Positions 1-8,485 of a DNA stretch of 64,000 bases are shown in pieces. Source of the stretch: Candidatus Bathyarchaeota archaeon (lineage in GTDB: Archaea > Thermoproteota > Bathyarchaeia > Bathyarchaeales > Bathycorpusculaceae). Position 1 is the stretch's first letter. Every line of letters begins with the position of its first letter. The position numbers and the translations under genes are program-made. The notes beneath the pieces were generated by a model. The model was not told the origin of the DNA. It made no database searches and saw only the letters and a program-made list of their open reading frames with translations. The DNA is taken from positions 62,001 to 126,000 of the forward strand of contig JAOZHW010000001.1 in the NCBI GenBank assembly GCA_026014685.1, written 5' to 3'.

Positions 1-534
1 GAACACCTCAAGCGACTCATGACAAAACACCCTGTGGCTTCAAAACAACTAGGGAAAGCCAAAATCACCTCTGTGGGCTACCACGCCATAACCCTCGCAG
101 GACCAATCCCACAGGCTTACACAGATGGCTTCTTGGCTGTTGGGGACTGCGCCTCGCAAGTGAAGCCCACCACGGGGGGCGGGGTAATATTCGGGTTAAC
201 CGCAGCTAAGGAAGCCGCTGAGGTGGCGAGCCAAGCTATAGCACAAGGGGACGTTTCCGCTAATGTTCTTCAGGTATATCAGAAACGCTGCGATGAACTC
301 TTCAACTTTGACATTCGCGTTATGCTTCGGCTGAGACGTTTTTTGGATTCACTTTCTGATGAGCGGTTAGATGAGATGTTGAGGGTTTGCCGTAAACTGG
401 GTGTTGATGGGGCATTGAGTGATGTTACAGAAATCGATTTTCAAGGCAAAATGCTGCTTACAGTAGCCACAAAACCCTCGATGTTGGCGGCGTTAGGCTA
501 CTTTGGGCTGCTCTATTTGACTGCAAACCCTTAA
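1..534 (+). CDS. Geranylgeranyl reductase family protein, C-terminal part (left-truncated)
   Basis: The frame is open at the left edge, so only the last 177 or so codons are present. The motif GDCASQVKPTTGGGV near the start matches the FAD-binding GDAAG..P.TGGGI signature of archaeal geranylgeranyl reductases and digeranylgeranylglycerophospholipid reductases. These flavoproteins saturate the isoprenoid chains of archaeal membrane lipids. The following helix (GLTAAKEAAEVASQAI) also fits the family. The gene is followed 35 bases later by pth2 on the same strand. Substrate cannot be told from this half; another GGR-family oxidoreductase is possible. Confidence 0.8.
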   Translation, partial: EHLKRLMTKHPVASKQLGKAKITSVGYHAITLAGPIPQAYTDGFLAVGDCASQVKPTTGGGVIFGLTAAKEAAEVASQAIAQGDVSANVLQVYQKRCDELFNFDIRVMLRLRRFLDSLSDERLDEMLRVCRKLGVDGALSDVTEIDFQGKMLLTVATKPSMLAALGYFGLLYLTANP

Positions 535-569
535 AATCTCCCTCACCAACATAAAAGCGGGAACCCCAC

Positions 570-935
570 ATGTCCGACGAATTCGAATACAAACAAGTCC
601 TCATATTCCGCACTGATTTGCAGATGGGCAAAGGCAAAATCGCTGCCCAAGCAGGCCACGCAGCCATATCCGCCGCACAAGACGCTTTTGTACACCACAA
701 GAAATGGTGGGAGGCCTGGATGTATGAGGGGCAAAAGAAGGTCGCGCTCAAAGTCCAAACCGAGAAGGAACTGTGCGAGTTGGAGGAGGCAGCGGAAGAT
801 TTGGGGTTGCCCCATGCACTCATCGTTGACCGCGGCTTAACCCAGATTCCAGAAGGCTCAATAACCTGCCTCGGCATCGGACCCGCCCCAGCTGAAAAAA
901 TCGACCGACTCACACGCCAACTAAAGTTGTTGTAG
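570..935 (+). CDS. pth2: Peptidyl-tRNA hydrolase, archaeal/eukaryotic Pth2 type
   Basis: The 121-residue protein has the full Pth2 length. It shows the N-terminal signature KQVLIFRTDLQMGKGKIAAQ, the AGHAAISA segment and the C-terminal GLTQIPEGSITCLGIGPAP segment of the family. Pth2 cleaves peptidyl-tRNAs that drop off ribosomes and recycles the tRNA. It sits between a lipid reductase and truD with short gaps (truD starts 9 bases after its stop), so the three are probably co-transcribed. Confidence 0.95.
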   Translation: MSDEFEYKQVLIFRTDLQMGKGKIAAQAGHAAISAAQDAFVHHKKWWEAWMYEGQKKVALKVQTEKELCELEEAAEDLGLPHALIVDRGLTQIPEGSITCLGIGPAPAEKIDRLTRQLKLL

Positions 936-944
936 GCGGTTTCT

Positions 945-2300
945 TTGCCGATTCCCGACGTTGACAAATTGCTTGGTATGGAGGTTTACGCCACCAAAAC
1001 CGAGGGCGTCGGCGGGGCGATTAAGGAGGCGGTGGAGGATTTTGTGGTTGAAGAGGTGCTTGTGGACGGTAGCAAAGCCAGTGTGGACTGTGCAGTTCCG
1101 AGTAGAGTTATTGGTTCTTCCAGTCAAAGGCAGCGGTTTGTGCTTTGCGTTTTGGTTAAACGTAACTGGGACACCATGATTGCCACAAGAAACGTTGCCA
1201 AATCTTTAGGTGTTGAGCCATCGAGGGTGCAGTATGCGGGGATAAAGGATGCCCGAGCCGTGACAACCCAATTCATCACCGTAGAGGGCCTTTCAATCGA
1301 AGATGTAGCTAAAGCCGACGTCAGAGACGTAAAAGTTACTCCAGTGGGCTACGTCCGCGAGGCGCTTTCACTGTTTTACCTCTTAGGCAACCACTTCGCC
1401 ATAACCATAAAACGCCCTGCTCTTTCAGAGGCAGCAACCAAGGAACGCGTAGAGCAAACAATCCAAGAATTTACCACATTGGGTGGTATCCCGAATTTTT
1501 TTGGGCATCAACGCTTCGGCACCACACGTCCCATAACCCACTTAGTTGGAAAAGCCCTCACCCAGGGACGCTTCGAGGATGCGGCGATGCTTTTCTTAGC
1601 CAAACCCAGCCCATACGAACACCCAGAATCACGGAAAGCGCGGCAGCAGCTTTGGGAAACTCACGATTTCAAGTGGGCTGTAGAGAACTACCCCAAGCAA
1701 CTCCGATTTGAACGCCAGATGCTTATGCACTTAGCCGAGAACCCTGCGGATTATGTTGGGGCTTTTCGGCGGGTGCCTCCCAAGTTGCAGGCGTTGTTTG
1801 TGCAAGCGCAGCAGTCGTATCTGTTTAACCGTTTCCTCAGCGGGCGCATGAAGAAGGGGCTGCCGCTTAATCGAGCGGTGGAAGGCGATTTCGTGGTTGC
1901 TGTGGAACGTTCAGGGTTGCCCTTGACGACTATGGCTAAAACTGTTACTGCCCAAACTCTTGAGACGACAAACGCTTCGATTGCGACGGGTAAGTTACGG
2001 GTTGCCCTGCCTCTTGTGGGGGCTAAGCAGAAACTGTCAGGTGGCGCAATGGGCGAAATCGAAGCCCAAATTCTCGAAGAAGAAGGCGTTGGCCTTGAGG
2101 CGGGGTGGCTCAACGAGTTGTCCCGTGCAGGCGGCAAAGGAGGCTTGCGCACAGCGCTTACGCCTGTTAAGGATTTTCAGCTTCAGCATGCATCCAGCGA
2201 GAGCGTCGGGGTCAGTTTTACGTTGCTAAGAGGCTGCTATGCCACTGTGTTGCTTAGAGAAATCATTAAACCAGCCGAACCCGTATCTGCAGGCTTCTAA
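945..2300 (+). CDS. truD: tRNA pseudouridine(13) synthase TruD
   Basis: The 451-residue protein carries the TruD motif GIKDARAVTTQ with the catalytic Asp, preceded by NWDTMIATRNVAKSLG and followed by GNHFAITIKR and FFGHQRFGTTRPITH, all typical of the family. It isomerises uridine 13 in tRNAs to pseudouridine. The start chosen is a TTG nine bases after the pth2 stop; the N-terminal GAIKEAVEDFVVEEV segment shows that the frame is coding from near this point. Length matches archaeal TruD proteins. Confidence 0.95.
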   Translation: MPIPDVDKLLGMEVYATKTEGVGGAIKEAVEDFVVEEVLVDGSKASVDCAVPSRVIGSSSQRQRFVLCVLVKRNWDTMIATRNVAKSLGVEPSRVQYAGIKDARAVTTQFITVEGLSIEDVAKADVRDVKVTPVGYVREALSLFYLLGNHFAITIKRPALSEAATKERVEQTIQEFTTLGGIPNFFGHQRFGTTRPITHLVGKALTQGRFEDAAMLFLAKPSPYEHPESRKARQQLWETHDFKWAVENYPKQLRFERQMLMHLAENPADYVGAFRRVPPKLQALFVQAQQSYLFNRFLSGRMKKGLPLNRAVEGDFVVAVERSGLPLTTMAKTVTAQTLETTNASIATGKLRVALPLVGAKQKLSGGAMGEIEAQILEEEGVGLEAGWLNELSRAGGKGGLRTALTPVKDFQLQHASSESVGVSFTLLRGCYATVLLREIIKPAEPVSAGF

Positions 2301-2359
2301 ATCCGCATAAACACACATAAACTAGACCGCAGTTCCTTTCGTTAAGGAAGACCGTTTTC

Positions 2360-2926
2360 ATGGCAGAAACCCAGCAGCCGCCCCACTGCATAATACCTAT
2401 CCATAAACCCGACTGGAAAGAGTACGCTTTCTTCTTCGCCTCAGGCATCCTGGTAAGCATTCCGTTTACGCTGTTTTTCGCCCAAACATATTCCTTCTTT
2501 CCCGCAATCCTAACAGTTGTCGTGTTTGCGCCTTTCGTTGAGGAGTTAGCGAAGGTTCTGCCGCTGTTCTATAGGCACGGCGAAACTGAGCGCTCCCTCA
2601 CTGTGTTAGCCATTTTAATTGGGTTGGGGTTTGGAATCGCGGAGTTTGTGCTCTACGTCGCGTTTTTGAATGTACCGCCGCTTGCCCGAGTTCCAGGCGT
2701 CATATTTCACGCTTCAAGCGCAGTTATTGCTGCGTATGGAATTGCTAAAAAGAATCCGCTACCCTTCTATCTGATAGCGGTGGGGCTTCATATGGCTAAC
2801 AATTTTGTGGCTGTTTCAGAAAGCTATCTGCTCAGTGTCTCCGCAGGCGTATTGATTCTGGTATCCACGTACCTGCTGGCTTGGCGGTACTACCATAAAG
2901 CATCCCCCGAAGTAGTCGTGGTTTAG
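2360..2926 (+). CDS. PrsW-family intramembrane protease
   Basis: A 188-residue polytopic membrane protein with about six hydrophobic segments. It has the PrsW layout: FVEELAKVLPL (the EExxK motif) around residue 57, then GFGIAEFVLY, HASSAVIAAYG and GLHMANNF, which supply the conserved Glu and His residues placed in membrane helices. PrsW-like glutamic-type proteases cleave membrane-bound substrates such as anti-sigma factors in bacteria; the archaeal substrates are unknown. It is tail-to-tail with nadM, overlapping by 4 bases. Confidence 0.8.
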   Translation: MAETQQPPHCIIPIHKPDWKEYAFFFASGILVSIPFTLFFAQTYSFFPAILTVVVFAPFVEELAKVLPLFYRHGETERSLTVLAILIGLGFGIAEFVLYVAFLNVPPLARVPGVIFHASSAVIAAYGIAKKNPLPFYLIAVGLHMANNFVAVSESYLLSVSAGVLILVSTYLLAWRYYHKASPEVVVV

Positions 2927-3450
2927 GTAACCTTGTCGGTTCGCGCCAAATCCCTAAGACGGTTGACGCCGTCGATTTCCTTTATGAACTTCGCTACAGC
3001 TTTTGGTACCAGTTTAGTCCAACTGGCGTCTTGAAGCATTTTTTGCCGCACCAACGTGGAAGTGTATTGTTTTCGGTCAAACAATGGCAACTCTTTAACG
3101 GGGTAACCTGCCTCCATGAAGAGTCTCCGCGTGAGCGGTTCGTTAGAGAAGACCACGTTAAATTTTGGAGTGTAACCTTCGACTGCACTAACCCAGAGCA
3201 TATGCAGGTGCACATCGGGAACGGGAACAACCCAGACCTTGGAAAGATCCACATTGGCCTCCAAGAGGGCATTGTGCACCATCATGAGACGTTCGCCTGC
3301 AGTGAAGGGGTCGTGGTTGTTGTGGCTGTATTGGGCGCTTCCGATGACTATGACTAGTTCTTCGACGTTTTCTAAGGCGTATTTTATGGCGTCTAAGTGC
3401 CCGATGTGGAAGGGTTGGAATCTGCCAACGTAAAGGCCGCGATTAACCAC
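2923..3450 (-). CDS. nadM: Nicotinamide-nucleotide adenylyltransferase (NadM)
   Basis: The motif GLYVGRFQPFHIGH is the nucleotidyltransferase signature of archaeal NMN adenylyltransferase, which makes NAD+ from NMN and ATP. Also seen are VIVIGSAQYSHN and PFTAGERLMMVHNAL, both typical. I chose the GTG at 3450 because a GGAGAG ribosome-binding site lies six bases upstream and the homologous region starts directly after it; an in-frame ATG at 3510 would add 20 residues unlike the family. The gene lies behind ogt on the minus strand, probably in one operon. nadC further along (7028-7879) serves the same pathway. Confidence 0.93.
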   Translation of the reverse strand: MVNRGLYVGRFQPFHIGHLDAIKYALENVEELVIVIGSAQYSHNNHDPFTAGERLMMVHNALLEANVDLSKVWVVPVPDVHLHMLWVSAVEGYTPKFNVVFSNEPLTRRLFMEAGYPVKELPLFDRKQYTSTLVRQKMLQDASWTKLVPKAVAKFIKEIDGVNRLRDLARTDKVT

Positions 3451-3487
3451 TATGTTCTCTCCGCTTTGAGGTTGCGCTTGGATGCAT

Positions 3488-4093
3488 TTATGATTTGCGC
3501 AAACCTTCATCGTACTTGTTTACTGCGCATTCTACTGGGAAAACTCTAAGGCTTCCGCCGTCAAAGTTTATTTCCTTGTACTCTTTGAACCCACGTTTTT
3601 CTCTCCTTAAAAACAAGAGCTTGACCTTTAAGCCTCCAGCACTGTAACCGCCTAAACCAAAATCCGACTTAACAACCCTATGGCAAGGTACAATCGGCGC
3701 AAAACGGTTACACGCCATAGCGTTCCCAACCGCCCTTGCACCTCCACCCACAGCTTTTGCGATCTCACCGTAAGTTGTGACGTAGCCAACGGGGATGGCT
3801 TGGGTGGCTTTGAGGACTTTTTGGGTGTAGGATGGCAAATGCTTGGTCGCCAGAGGTAAAGCGGTTTTAGTGTCTTTGCCGTCGTAGATGTCTTCTATGG
3901 CTTGGAGGACAGCTTTGGCTTGGGCTGAGGGTTCAGGGAACACTTGGAAGGGCATGTTGAAAGGCAAGTTGTACAAGATTGTTTCGAGGGCGTTTTTTGG
4001 GTTGCCGCTGAAGGTTGAAGCGACGATTTCCTGCTGTTGCAGGGCAATTGCAAAGTAGGTGTCGTTGTGGTTTTGACTGTAGATTTCAATCAT
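3488..4093 (-). CDS. ogt: Methylated-DNA--protein-cysteine S-methyltransferase
   Basis: The C-terminal domain has the active-site motif PCHRVV (acceptor Cys about residue 137), with VGYVTTYGEIAKAVG and ARAVGNAMACNR before it and GLGGYSAGG after it. The protein transfers alkyl groups from O6-alkylguanine in DNA to its own Cys, a suicide repair reaction. The start at 4093 is an ATG with GAGGG eight bases upstream. It follows a tiny zinc-ribbon gene by 28 bases and precedes nadM by 37 bases, so a three-gene minus-strand operon is likely. Confidence 0.93.
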   Translation of the reverse strand: MIEIYSQNHNDTYFAIALQQQEIVASTFSGNPKNALETILYNLPFNMPFQVFPEPSAQAKAVLQAIEDIYDGKDTKTALPLATKHLPSYTQKVLKATQAIPVGYVTTYGEIAKAVGGGARAVGNAMACNRFAPIVPCHRVVKSDFGLGGYSAGGLKVKLLFLRREKRGFKEYKEINFDGGSLRVFPVECAVNKYDEGLRKS

Positions 4094-4121
4094 AACGTGG
4101 CCCTCGTGGTTTCTTTGTGGG

Positions 4122-4292
4122 TTATAGGCTTCTGGGAGCGAAACGGCCTCCATTTCGGCAACCCATACAGGTGCCAACCAACCTTACATTGCCCAAATCG
4201 GGCTTTGCCTCCAAGAGGCTTCTTGCAGTTATCGTGACGTAACCGAGGGGTTTGCCGCATTTTTGGCATCTGAGCGGTTTATTCTCACTCAT
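4122..4292 (-). CDS. Small zinc-ribbon protein of unknown function
   Basis: A 56-residue frame from ATG to TAA that standard length cut-offs would miss. Reading it out gives CQKCGKPLG near the N-terminus and GTCMGCRNGG near the C-terminus, two CxxC knuckles that should bind one zinc ion. It lies 28 bases before ogt in the same direction, so it is probably the first gene of the operon. No function is known to me; the compact double-knuckle form is common in small archaeal nucleic-acid or protein-binding ribbons. Confidence 0.7.
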   Translation of the reverse strand: MSENKPLRCQKCGKPLGYVTITARSLLEAKPDLGNVRLVGTCMGCRNGGRFAPRSL

Positions 4293-4376
4293 ACAAGCTC
4301 ACCTCGCAGTTGTATAATGGTTATAAGTAAGCTTAATACATTGTCTTGTGTATTAAAAACGAAAAGGCGAAAAATT
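4293..4376. promoter_or_regulatory. Divergent promoter region between the zinc-ribbon/ogt operon and the proteasome gene
   Basis: About 84 bases separate two divergent starts. The stretch is AT-rich and holds TATA-like blocks (TTATAAGTAA and CTTAATAC around 4320-4340) at a plausible distance from the proteasome start. Exact boxes cannot be fixed without transcript ends. Confidence 0.45.
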
Positions 4377-5090
4377 ATGGACGGATATGGACCACAATTA
4401 CCAACCTTACCTCAAATCCCACAGATCCCGCTCATGCCGCAGGTACAGATGCAGCAGGAACACCAGCCCCAAGGCAACCAAGCCCAGCAGGGCATCGGAT
4501 GGATTCCAGGCGCCACCACCGTCGGCGTCGTCTTTCACGGCGGAGTTCTCCTTGCAGCTGAAAAAAGAGTAACGTATGGCGGCTTCATCATGAGCAGGGG
4601 TGGGAGAAAAGTCTTTAAAGTTACAGACCGCATCGGCGTCGCCTGCGCAGGCCTCGTCGGGGACATGCAGATTCTTGCCCGAGAGATGGAGGCACAAACC
4701 AACCTGTACAGTATGGATGTCGGCAGACCAATCAGTGTTCAAAGCGCATCTAAACTGTTGGCAAATGTTCTCTTCAACAGACGCTACGCGCCACTTATTA
4801 CTCAAACCATAGTGGGCGGCTTAGACGAAGATGGCGCCCCGTCGCTATATGTCCTAGACGTTTTGGGTTCACTTATCCCAGACAAGTACGCAGCGGTCGG
4901 TTCAGGCACAGAAACAGCCATCGGCGTCATCGAAGAAGGCTACAAAGACAACATCTCGCTTAAAGACGCAAAAGAACTCGTTATTCGCGCAGTTAAAGCA
5001 GCTATCAACCGAGACGCTATGAGCGGCGACGGCTTAGATATCCTTATAATCACCAAAGACGGCGTCACTGAAGAATCCGTAAAATTCTAA
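4377..5090 (+). CDS. psmB: Proteasome beta-type subunit lacking the catalytic Thr1
   Basis: The 237-residue protein aligns with archaeal 20S beta subunits. From residue 46 the spacing matches Thermoplasma beta without gaps as far as I can recall that sequence: the VG of the N-terminal strand, EKR at 17-19, Lys33 in GGRKVF, and AGLVGD at 46-51 all coincide. In that register the residue after the pro-peptide Gly is Ala, not Thr (PGATTVGVV, against GTTTVG in active subunits). The INRDAMSGDG segment carries the Asp and Ser of the active-site cluster. A 45-residue Pro/Gln-rich leader precedes it, much longer than usual archaeal pro-peptides. I chose the ATG at 4377. The likely role is a structural or regulatory beta subunit beside an active paralogue elsewhere; cleavage one residue later, exposing the next Thr, is a less likely alternative. 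Confidence 0.88.
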   Translation: MDGYGPQLPTLPQIPQIPLMPQVQMQQEHQPQGNQAQQGIGWIPGATTVGVVFHGGVLLAAEKRVTYGGFIMSRGGRKVFKVTDRIGVACAGLVGDMQILAREMEAQTNLYSMDVGRPISVQSASKLLANVLFNRRYAPLITQTIVGGLDEDGAPSLYVLDVLGSLIPDKYAAVGSGTETAIGVIEEGYKDNISLKDAKELVIRAVKAAINRDAMSGDGLDILIITKDGVTEESVKF

Positions 5091-5163
5091 ACCTCTTTTC
5101 CTTTTCACCTTTTTAAGTTAGCAAACGTCAAATAGAGTTATACGCCGCAGAGAGGAAAAGGCT

Positions 5164-5787
5164 ATGTCGTTTGAGTTAACCCAGCAAGAAGGAGAATTCC
5201 TAGTCCAGTTGGCTCGAAAAACAGTTCAACTCTATCTAGAAAACGGCAAAACCCTCAAACCGCCAAAAGAAACCCCGCAGAAACTCTTCGCTCAATGCGG
5301 CGTGTTCGTCACCATCAGCACCTTAGTCCACGGAGAAAAGGCGCTGCGCGGTTGCATCGGCTACCCATACCCAACCAGCCCCCTTGTGGAGGCCGTCATA
5401 GACTCAGCCATCAACGCGGCAACCCAAGACCCCCGCTTCGACCCCATGGACCCCCGCGAGTTAGACGGCGTGGTTTTTGAGGTCAGCGTGTTAACTCCGC
5501 CTGAACCTGTCCAAACCAGTGACCCCCGCGAATACGTTAAGAAGATTCAGGTTGGCGAAGACGGCTTAATCATCGAACAAGGCTACCGCAAAGGGCTTCT
5601 CTTGCCACAGGTGCCTATCGAGTGGGGTTGGGGTGAAGAAGAATTCCTCTGCCAATGCTGCATGAAAGCTGGGTTACCACCTGACAGTTGGTTAACGAAG
5701 AACACAAAAATCTACAAATTCCACGCCATAATCTTCGAAGAAGAAAAACCCAATGGGCCTATAAAACGCCTAAGCCTCAAAAAATAG
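5164..5787 (+). CDS. AMMECR1-domain protein
   Basis: The 207-residue protein is a single AMMECR1 domain. It shows the family hallmark ALRGCIGYP, with VEAVIDSAINAATQDPRF and the C-terminal VPIEWGWGEEEFLCQCCMKA region. The family is universal in archaea and eukaryotes; its biochemical role is not settled. A purine-rich ribosome-binding site (GAGAGG) precedes the ATG. It is the second plus-strand gene after the proteasome subunit, 73 bases apart, and ends 2 bases before the end of a convergent glycosyltransferase. Confidence 0.92.
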   Translation: MSFELTQQEGEFLVQLARKTVQLYLENGKTLKPPKETPQKLFAQCGVFVTISTLVHGEKALRGCIGYPYPTSPLVEAVIDSAINAATQDPRFDPMDPRELDGVVFEVSVLTPPEPVQTSDPREYVKKIQVGEDGLIIEQGYRKGLLLPQVPIEWGWGEEEFLCQCCMKAGLPPDSWLTKNTKIYKFHAIIFEEEKPNGPIKRLSLKK

Positions 5788-5788
5788 C

Positions 5789-6928
5789 CTAACCCTTTAC
5801 GCTTTCGACGATTTCTACAGCGCGGTCTAAGCCGCGGAATCTGCCTGAGAACTCAGAGAGCGCCTCCACGTTTTGGGTGTAAGTATCCAACTCGGCGTTC
5901 ATTTTTTTGAGGGCTTTTTCGAGTTGTTTTTTGTTTTTGGCGACTATTGAGCAACACATTTTTTCGAGTTTTGCGCCGTTGCCTTCCTGCTCTGGCTGGG
6001 TGGGGATGCAGATGGTGGGTTTGCCGTACTTGATGGTTTCAAAGCAGGTGGCGTGGCCGCCGCTGAAAACCACGATTTTTGCGTTCATCATGGCTTGTTT
6101 TCGTTCCTCAGGCGTGAGCCAAGTGTGGAGTTCGCAGTTGCCGATTTTAGCTGATGCCTTCTTGCCTGGCGTGCCGAGGCTGATTATGCATTTAGTCTGG
6201 GCTTTCTCTAGTACGGGCAGTAGGGTTTTGAAGAGTTGGGAGCGGGTTCCGATGGGACCGCTGATGGGTGCGAAAATGTGTTCTTGTCCTCCGCGGACGG
6301 GTTTGGTGTCTACGAATCCGCCGACGTATTCAGTTCGGCTGGTAATGCCCATGTTGTCGATGTTTCCGATGCTGTACTCTGAAACGGTATACGGTGGGGG
6401 GTTGTCGGGTATGATTACTTTTTGACACGCCTTGATGTACCGCTCCAAAAATCGCTCTCCGGGGCTTAAAAAAGTAGAAACACCAAAACTTGGGCGTATC
6501 GTGTTGGCAACATAGACCGAGGGGATTTTCCATCGTAGCGCCAGCCGAAGCGCGTTTATGTCGCCATCAGCCACGAGCACGTCAGGTTTAACGTTGTAGA
6601 TGTTTTCTCTTAGGTCGTAGTAGCGGTGGATGGTTTCCCAAGTGTTTGAGTTTTTTATTTCGAACCTGTTTTGTTCCACATTGAAGAGGGGTAGCGGAAA
6701 AAACATGTTCAGAAGAGACGCGGAGGTAAGGATACCGTGTGCGTTTTCGTACCAAGAAATCGGGGTGACTTTGTATGTGTTTTTGAATTCTTTCTGTAGC
6801 AATTCGTATGCTTTGCCGCCTGAAAAAAAGAACAACTCGTGCCCACGCTGTTCCAGCCGTTTCCCTAAGGGGATGAGGCGTGAAACGTGCCCTAAACCGA
6901 GTTCGGAACAACTGAGCAGCAGTCGCAT
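5789..6928 (-). CDS. MurG-like GT-B glycosyltransferase
   Basis: A 379-residue protein. The N-terminal half begins with SELGLGHVSRLIPLGKRL, a glycine-rich loop and helix typical of GT-B enzymes of the MurG/GT28-like type. The C-terminal half has VVFSGGHATCFETIKYGKPT, the sugar-nucleotide binding segment of this class, followed by PTQPEQEGNGAKLE. It probably transfers a sugar from a nucleotide donor to a lipid or glycan acceptor; donor and acceptor are unknown. It is a lone minus-strand gene between two plus-strand genes. Confidence 0.8.
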   Translation of the reverse strand: MRLLLSCSELGLGHVSRLIPLGKRLEQRGHELFFFSGGKAYELLQKEFKNTYKVTPISWYENAHGILTSASLLNMFFPLPLFNVEQNRFEIKNSNTWETIHRYYDLRENIYNVKPDVLVADGDINALRLALRWKIPSVYVANTIRPSFGVSTFLSPGERFLERYIKACQKVIIPDNPPPYTVSEYSIGNIDNMGITSRTEYVGGFVDTKPVRGGQEHIFAPISGPIGTRSQLFKTLLPVLEKAQTKCIISLGTPGKKASAKIGNCELHTWLTPEERKQAMMNAKIVVFSGGHATCFETIKYGKPTICIPTQPEQEGNGAKLEKMCCSIVAKNKKQLEKALKKMNAELDTYTQNVEALSEFSGRFRGLDRAVEIVESVKG

Positions 6929-7027
6929 ACGATTATCTGTGAATACATGATGGTATTTGAACTATAGCTTGGTTCAAACTGGAGGGTGGGATAAGCATTT
7001 TAAGCGTAACCTGTAAGAATAGGATGT

Positions 7028-7879
7028 ATGTTTGTGCCAAGGCGAATCGTGGAGGAGAAACTCAAAGCCGCCCTTGAGGAAGACATCGGGCAAGGCGACG
7101 TAACCGCAGCTGCAATTATTCCCGCAGGCTTAAAGGTTAAGGCGGAAGTAATCGCCAAAGAAGACGGCTTCGTGGCGGGTATAGAAGAAGCAACCATTCT
7201 AGCCGAGTATTTAGGGCTTAAAGTTGAAGCACAAGCCGCCGACGGTGAAAAAATCAAGAACAAACAGGTTCTAATGAAAATCGAAGGCGACGCCCAAACC
7301 ATACTCTCAGCTGAACGCACCCTACTAAACCTCCTCTCACGCATGAGCGGCATCGCAACTCAAACACGCACCTTAACAGAGGTAATCAAGAAAAACAAGT
7401 CAAAAACCAAAATTGCAGCCACACGCAAAACAGCGCCTGGACTGAACTTTTTTGACAAAAAAGCCGTAGCCCTCGGAGGCGGCGACCCGCATAGACTCCA
7501 CTTAGACGACATGATTCTAATAAAAGACAACCATCTCGCTATCGTTGGTGGCGTAGAGGAAGCAGTTAAAAAAGCTAAATCTAACGCGTCGTTTAGCAAA
7601 AAAATCGAGGTAGAAGTTACATCTTCCGAAGATGCAGTTGTAGCTGCGCGTGCTGGTGCAGACATCGTTATGTTGGATAATTTTTCACCCAAACAAGCCA
7701 AAGAAGCCGCTGCTAAACTGCACAAAGCGGGCTATGACAAGGTGCTCATCGAAGCAAGTGGCGGAGTAACCGCCCAAAACCTCGCTGAGTATGCGGCTGC
7801 GGATGTTGATGTAATAAGTATAGGCGCGTTAACCCACAGCGTCAAAGCCTTAGACATTAGTTTAGAAATAGTGAAATGA
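7028..7879 (+). CDS. nadC: Nicotinate-nucleotide pyrophosphorylase (quinolinate phosphoribosyltransferase)
   Basis: The 283-residue protein has the NadC motifs in order: EEDIGQGDVTA, ERTLLNLLSRMSGIAT, ATRKTAPGLNFFDKKAV, GGGDPHRLHLDDMILIKDNH and SGGVTAQNLAEYA. It converts quinolinate and PRPP to nicotinate mononucleotide in de novo NAD synthesis. The chosen start is the ATG at 7028. nadM (2923-3450) and prs (29870-30751) in this window act in the same supply route. Confidence 0.96.
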   Translation: MFVPRRIVEEKLKAALEEDIGQGDVTAAAIIPAGLKVKAEVIAKEDGFVAGIEEATILAEYLGLKVEAQAADGEKIKNKQVLMKIEGDAQTILSAERTLLNLLSRMSGIATQTRTLTEVIKKNKSKTKIAATRKTAPGLNFFDKKAVALGGGDPHRLHLDDMILIKDNHLAIVGGVEEAVKKAKSNASFSKKIEVEVTSSEDAVVAARAGADIVMLDNFSPKQAKEAAAKLHKAGYDKVLIEASGGVTAQNLAEYAAADVDVISIGALTHSVKALDISLEIVK

Positions 7880-7885
7880 GGGCGG

Positions 7886-8482
7886 TTAGGCTCCGATTGA
7901 CAGAGCAAAGGTTTCGGCTACGGCGCCGATAATCAGTAGCAACGCCACAACTCCGATGAAGATGGCAAGGTACTTCAATTCTCCCTTCCACTGTTTCTGT
8001 GTTATTCTGCGAAACAGCCATATGCTTTCCGCCATGGCAATCGAGTAGGAAACGTATTCTAACAGAAAAACTAAGCCTACGAGGAATAGGGTTAGAACTG
8101 CAGTTGCCGCGGTAAGTTCCACTGAAGATGAGGCTGCTGCTCCACCTGCGGCTTGAATCTCAAACACCGCCCTAAACGCTTGTCCAGTGCTAAACAGTAT
8201 GAACATGCCCATCGCGAATCCTGCAAGCGGAACGAACATGAGCAGGCATAGGGGGAAGTTGTTGAGAAAGATGTCTGCGCTCAGGGTGCCTTGCGCTTGG
8301 CCTTGGGTGACGGTTTGGTTTAGGTAGTCGCTTATTATTTTTGCTTCTTCGGGGCTGACTGGAACCAGCATCCCAATAGTTGTGGCCAAAACAGACAGGA
8401 TGAACACTATGAGTACGGCGTAGATTCGTTTTCGTTTCGGCGAAGCTTCCTTCCAGAACTGCGGGTAATCCATCCAATTCAA
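7886..8482 (-). CDS. SpoIIM/DUF95-like membrane protein
   Basis: A 198-residue membrane protein with about five hydrophobic segments: one at residues 20-42, a pair near 75-100, one near 125-150 and one at the C-terminus. The layout, with a long extracytoplasmic loop after the first helix (NNFPLCLLMFVPLAGF) and the LLEYVSYSIAMAESIWLF helix, resembles the stage II sporulation protein M family found widely in archaea. Function in archaea is unknown. It ends 7 bases after the nadC stop, tail to tail, and begins 4 bases after the end of the next minus-strand gene, suggesting co-transcription. Confidence 0.6.
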   Translation of the reverse strand: MNWMDYPQFWKEASPKRKRIYAVLIVFILSVLATTIGMLVPVSPEEAKIISDYLNQTVTQGQAQGTLSADIFLNNFPLCLLMFVPLAGFAMGMFILFSTGQAFRAVFEIQAAGGAAASSSVELTAATAVLTLFLVGLVFLLEYVSYSIAMAESIWLFRRITQKQWKGELKYLAIFIGVVALLLIIGAVAETFALSIGA

Positions 8483-8485
8483 CCT

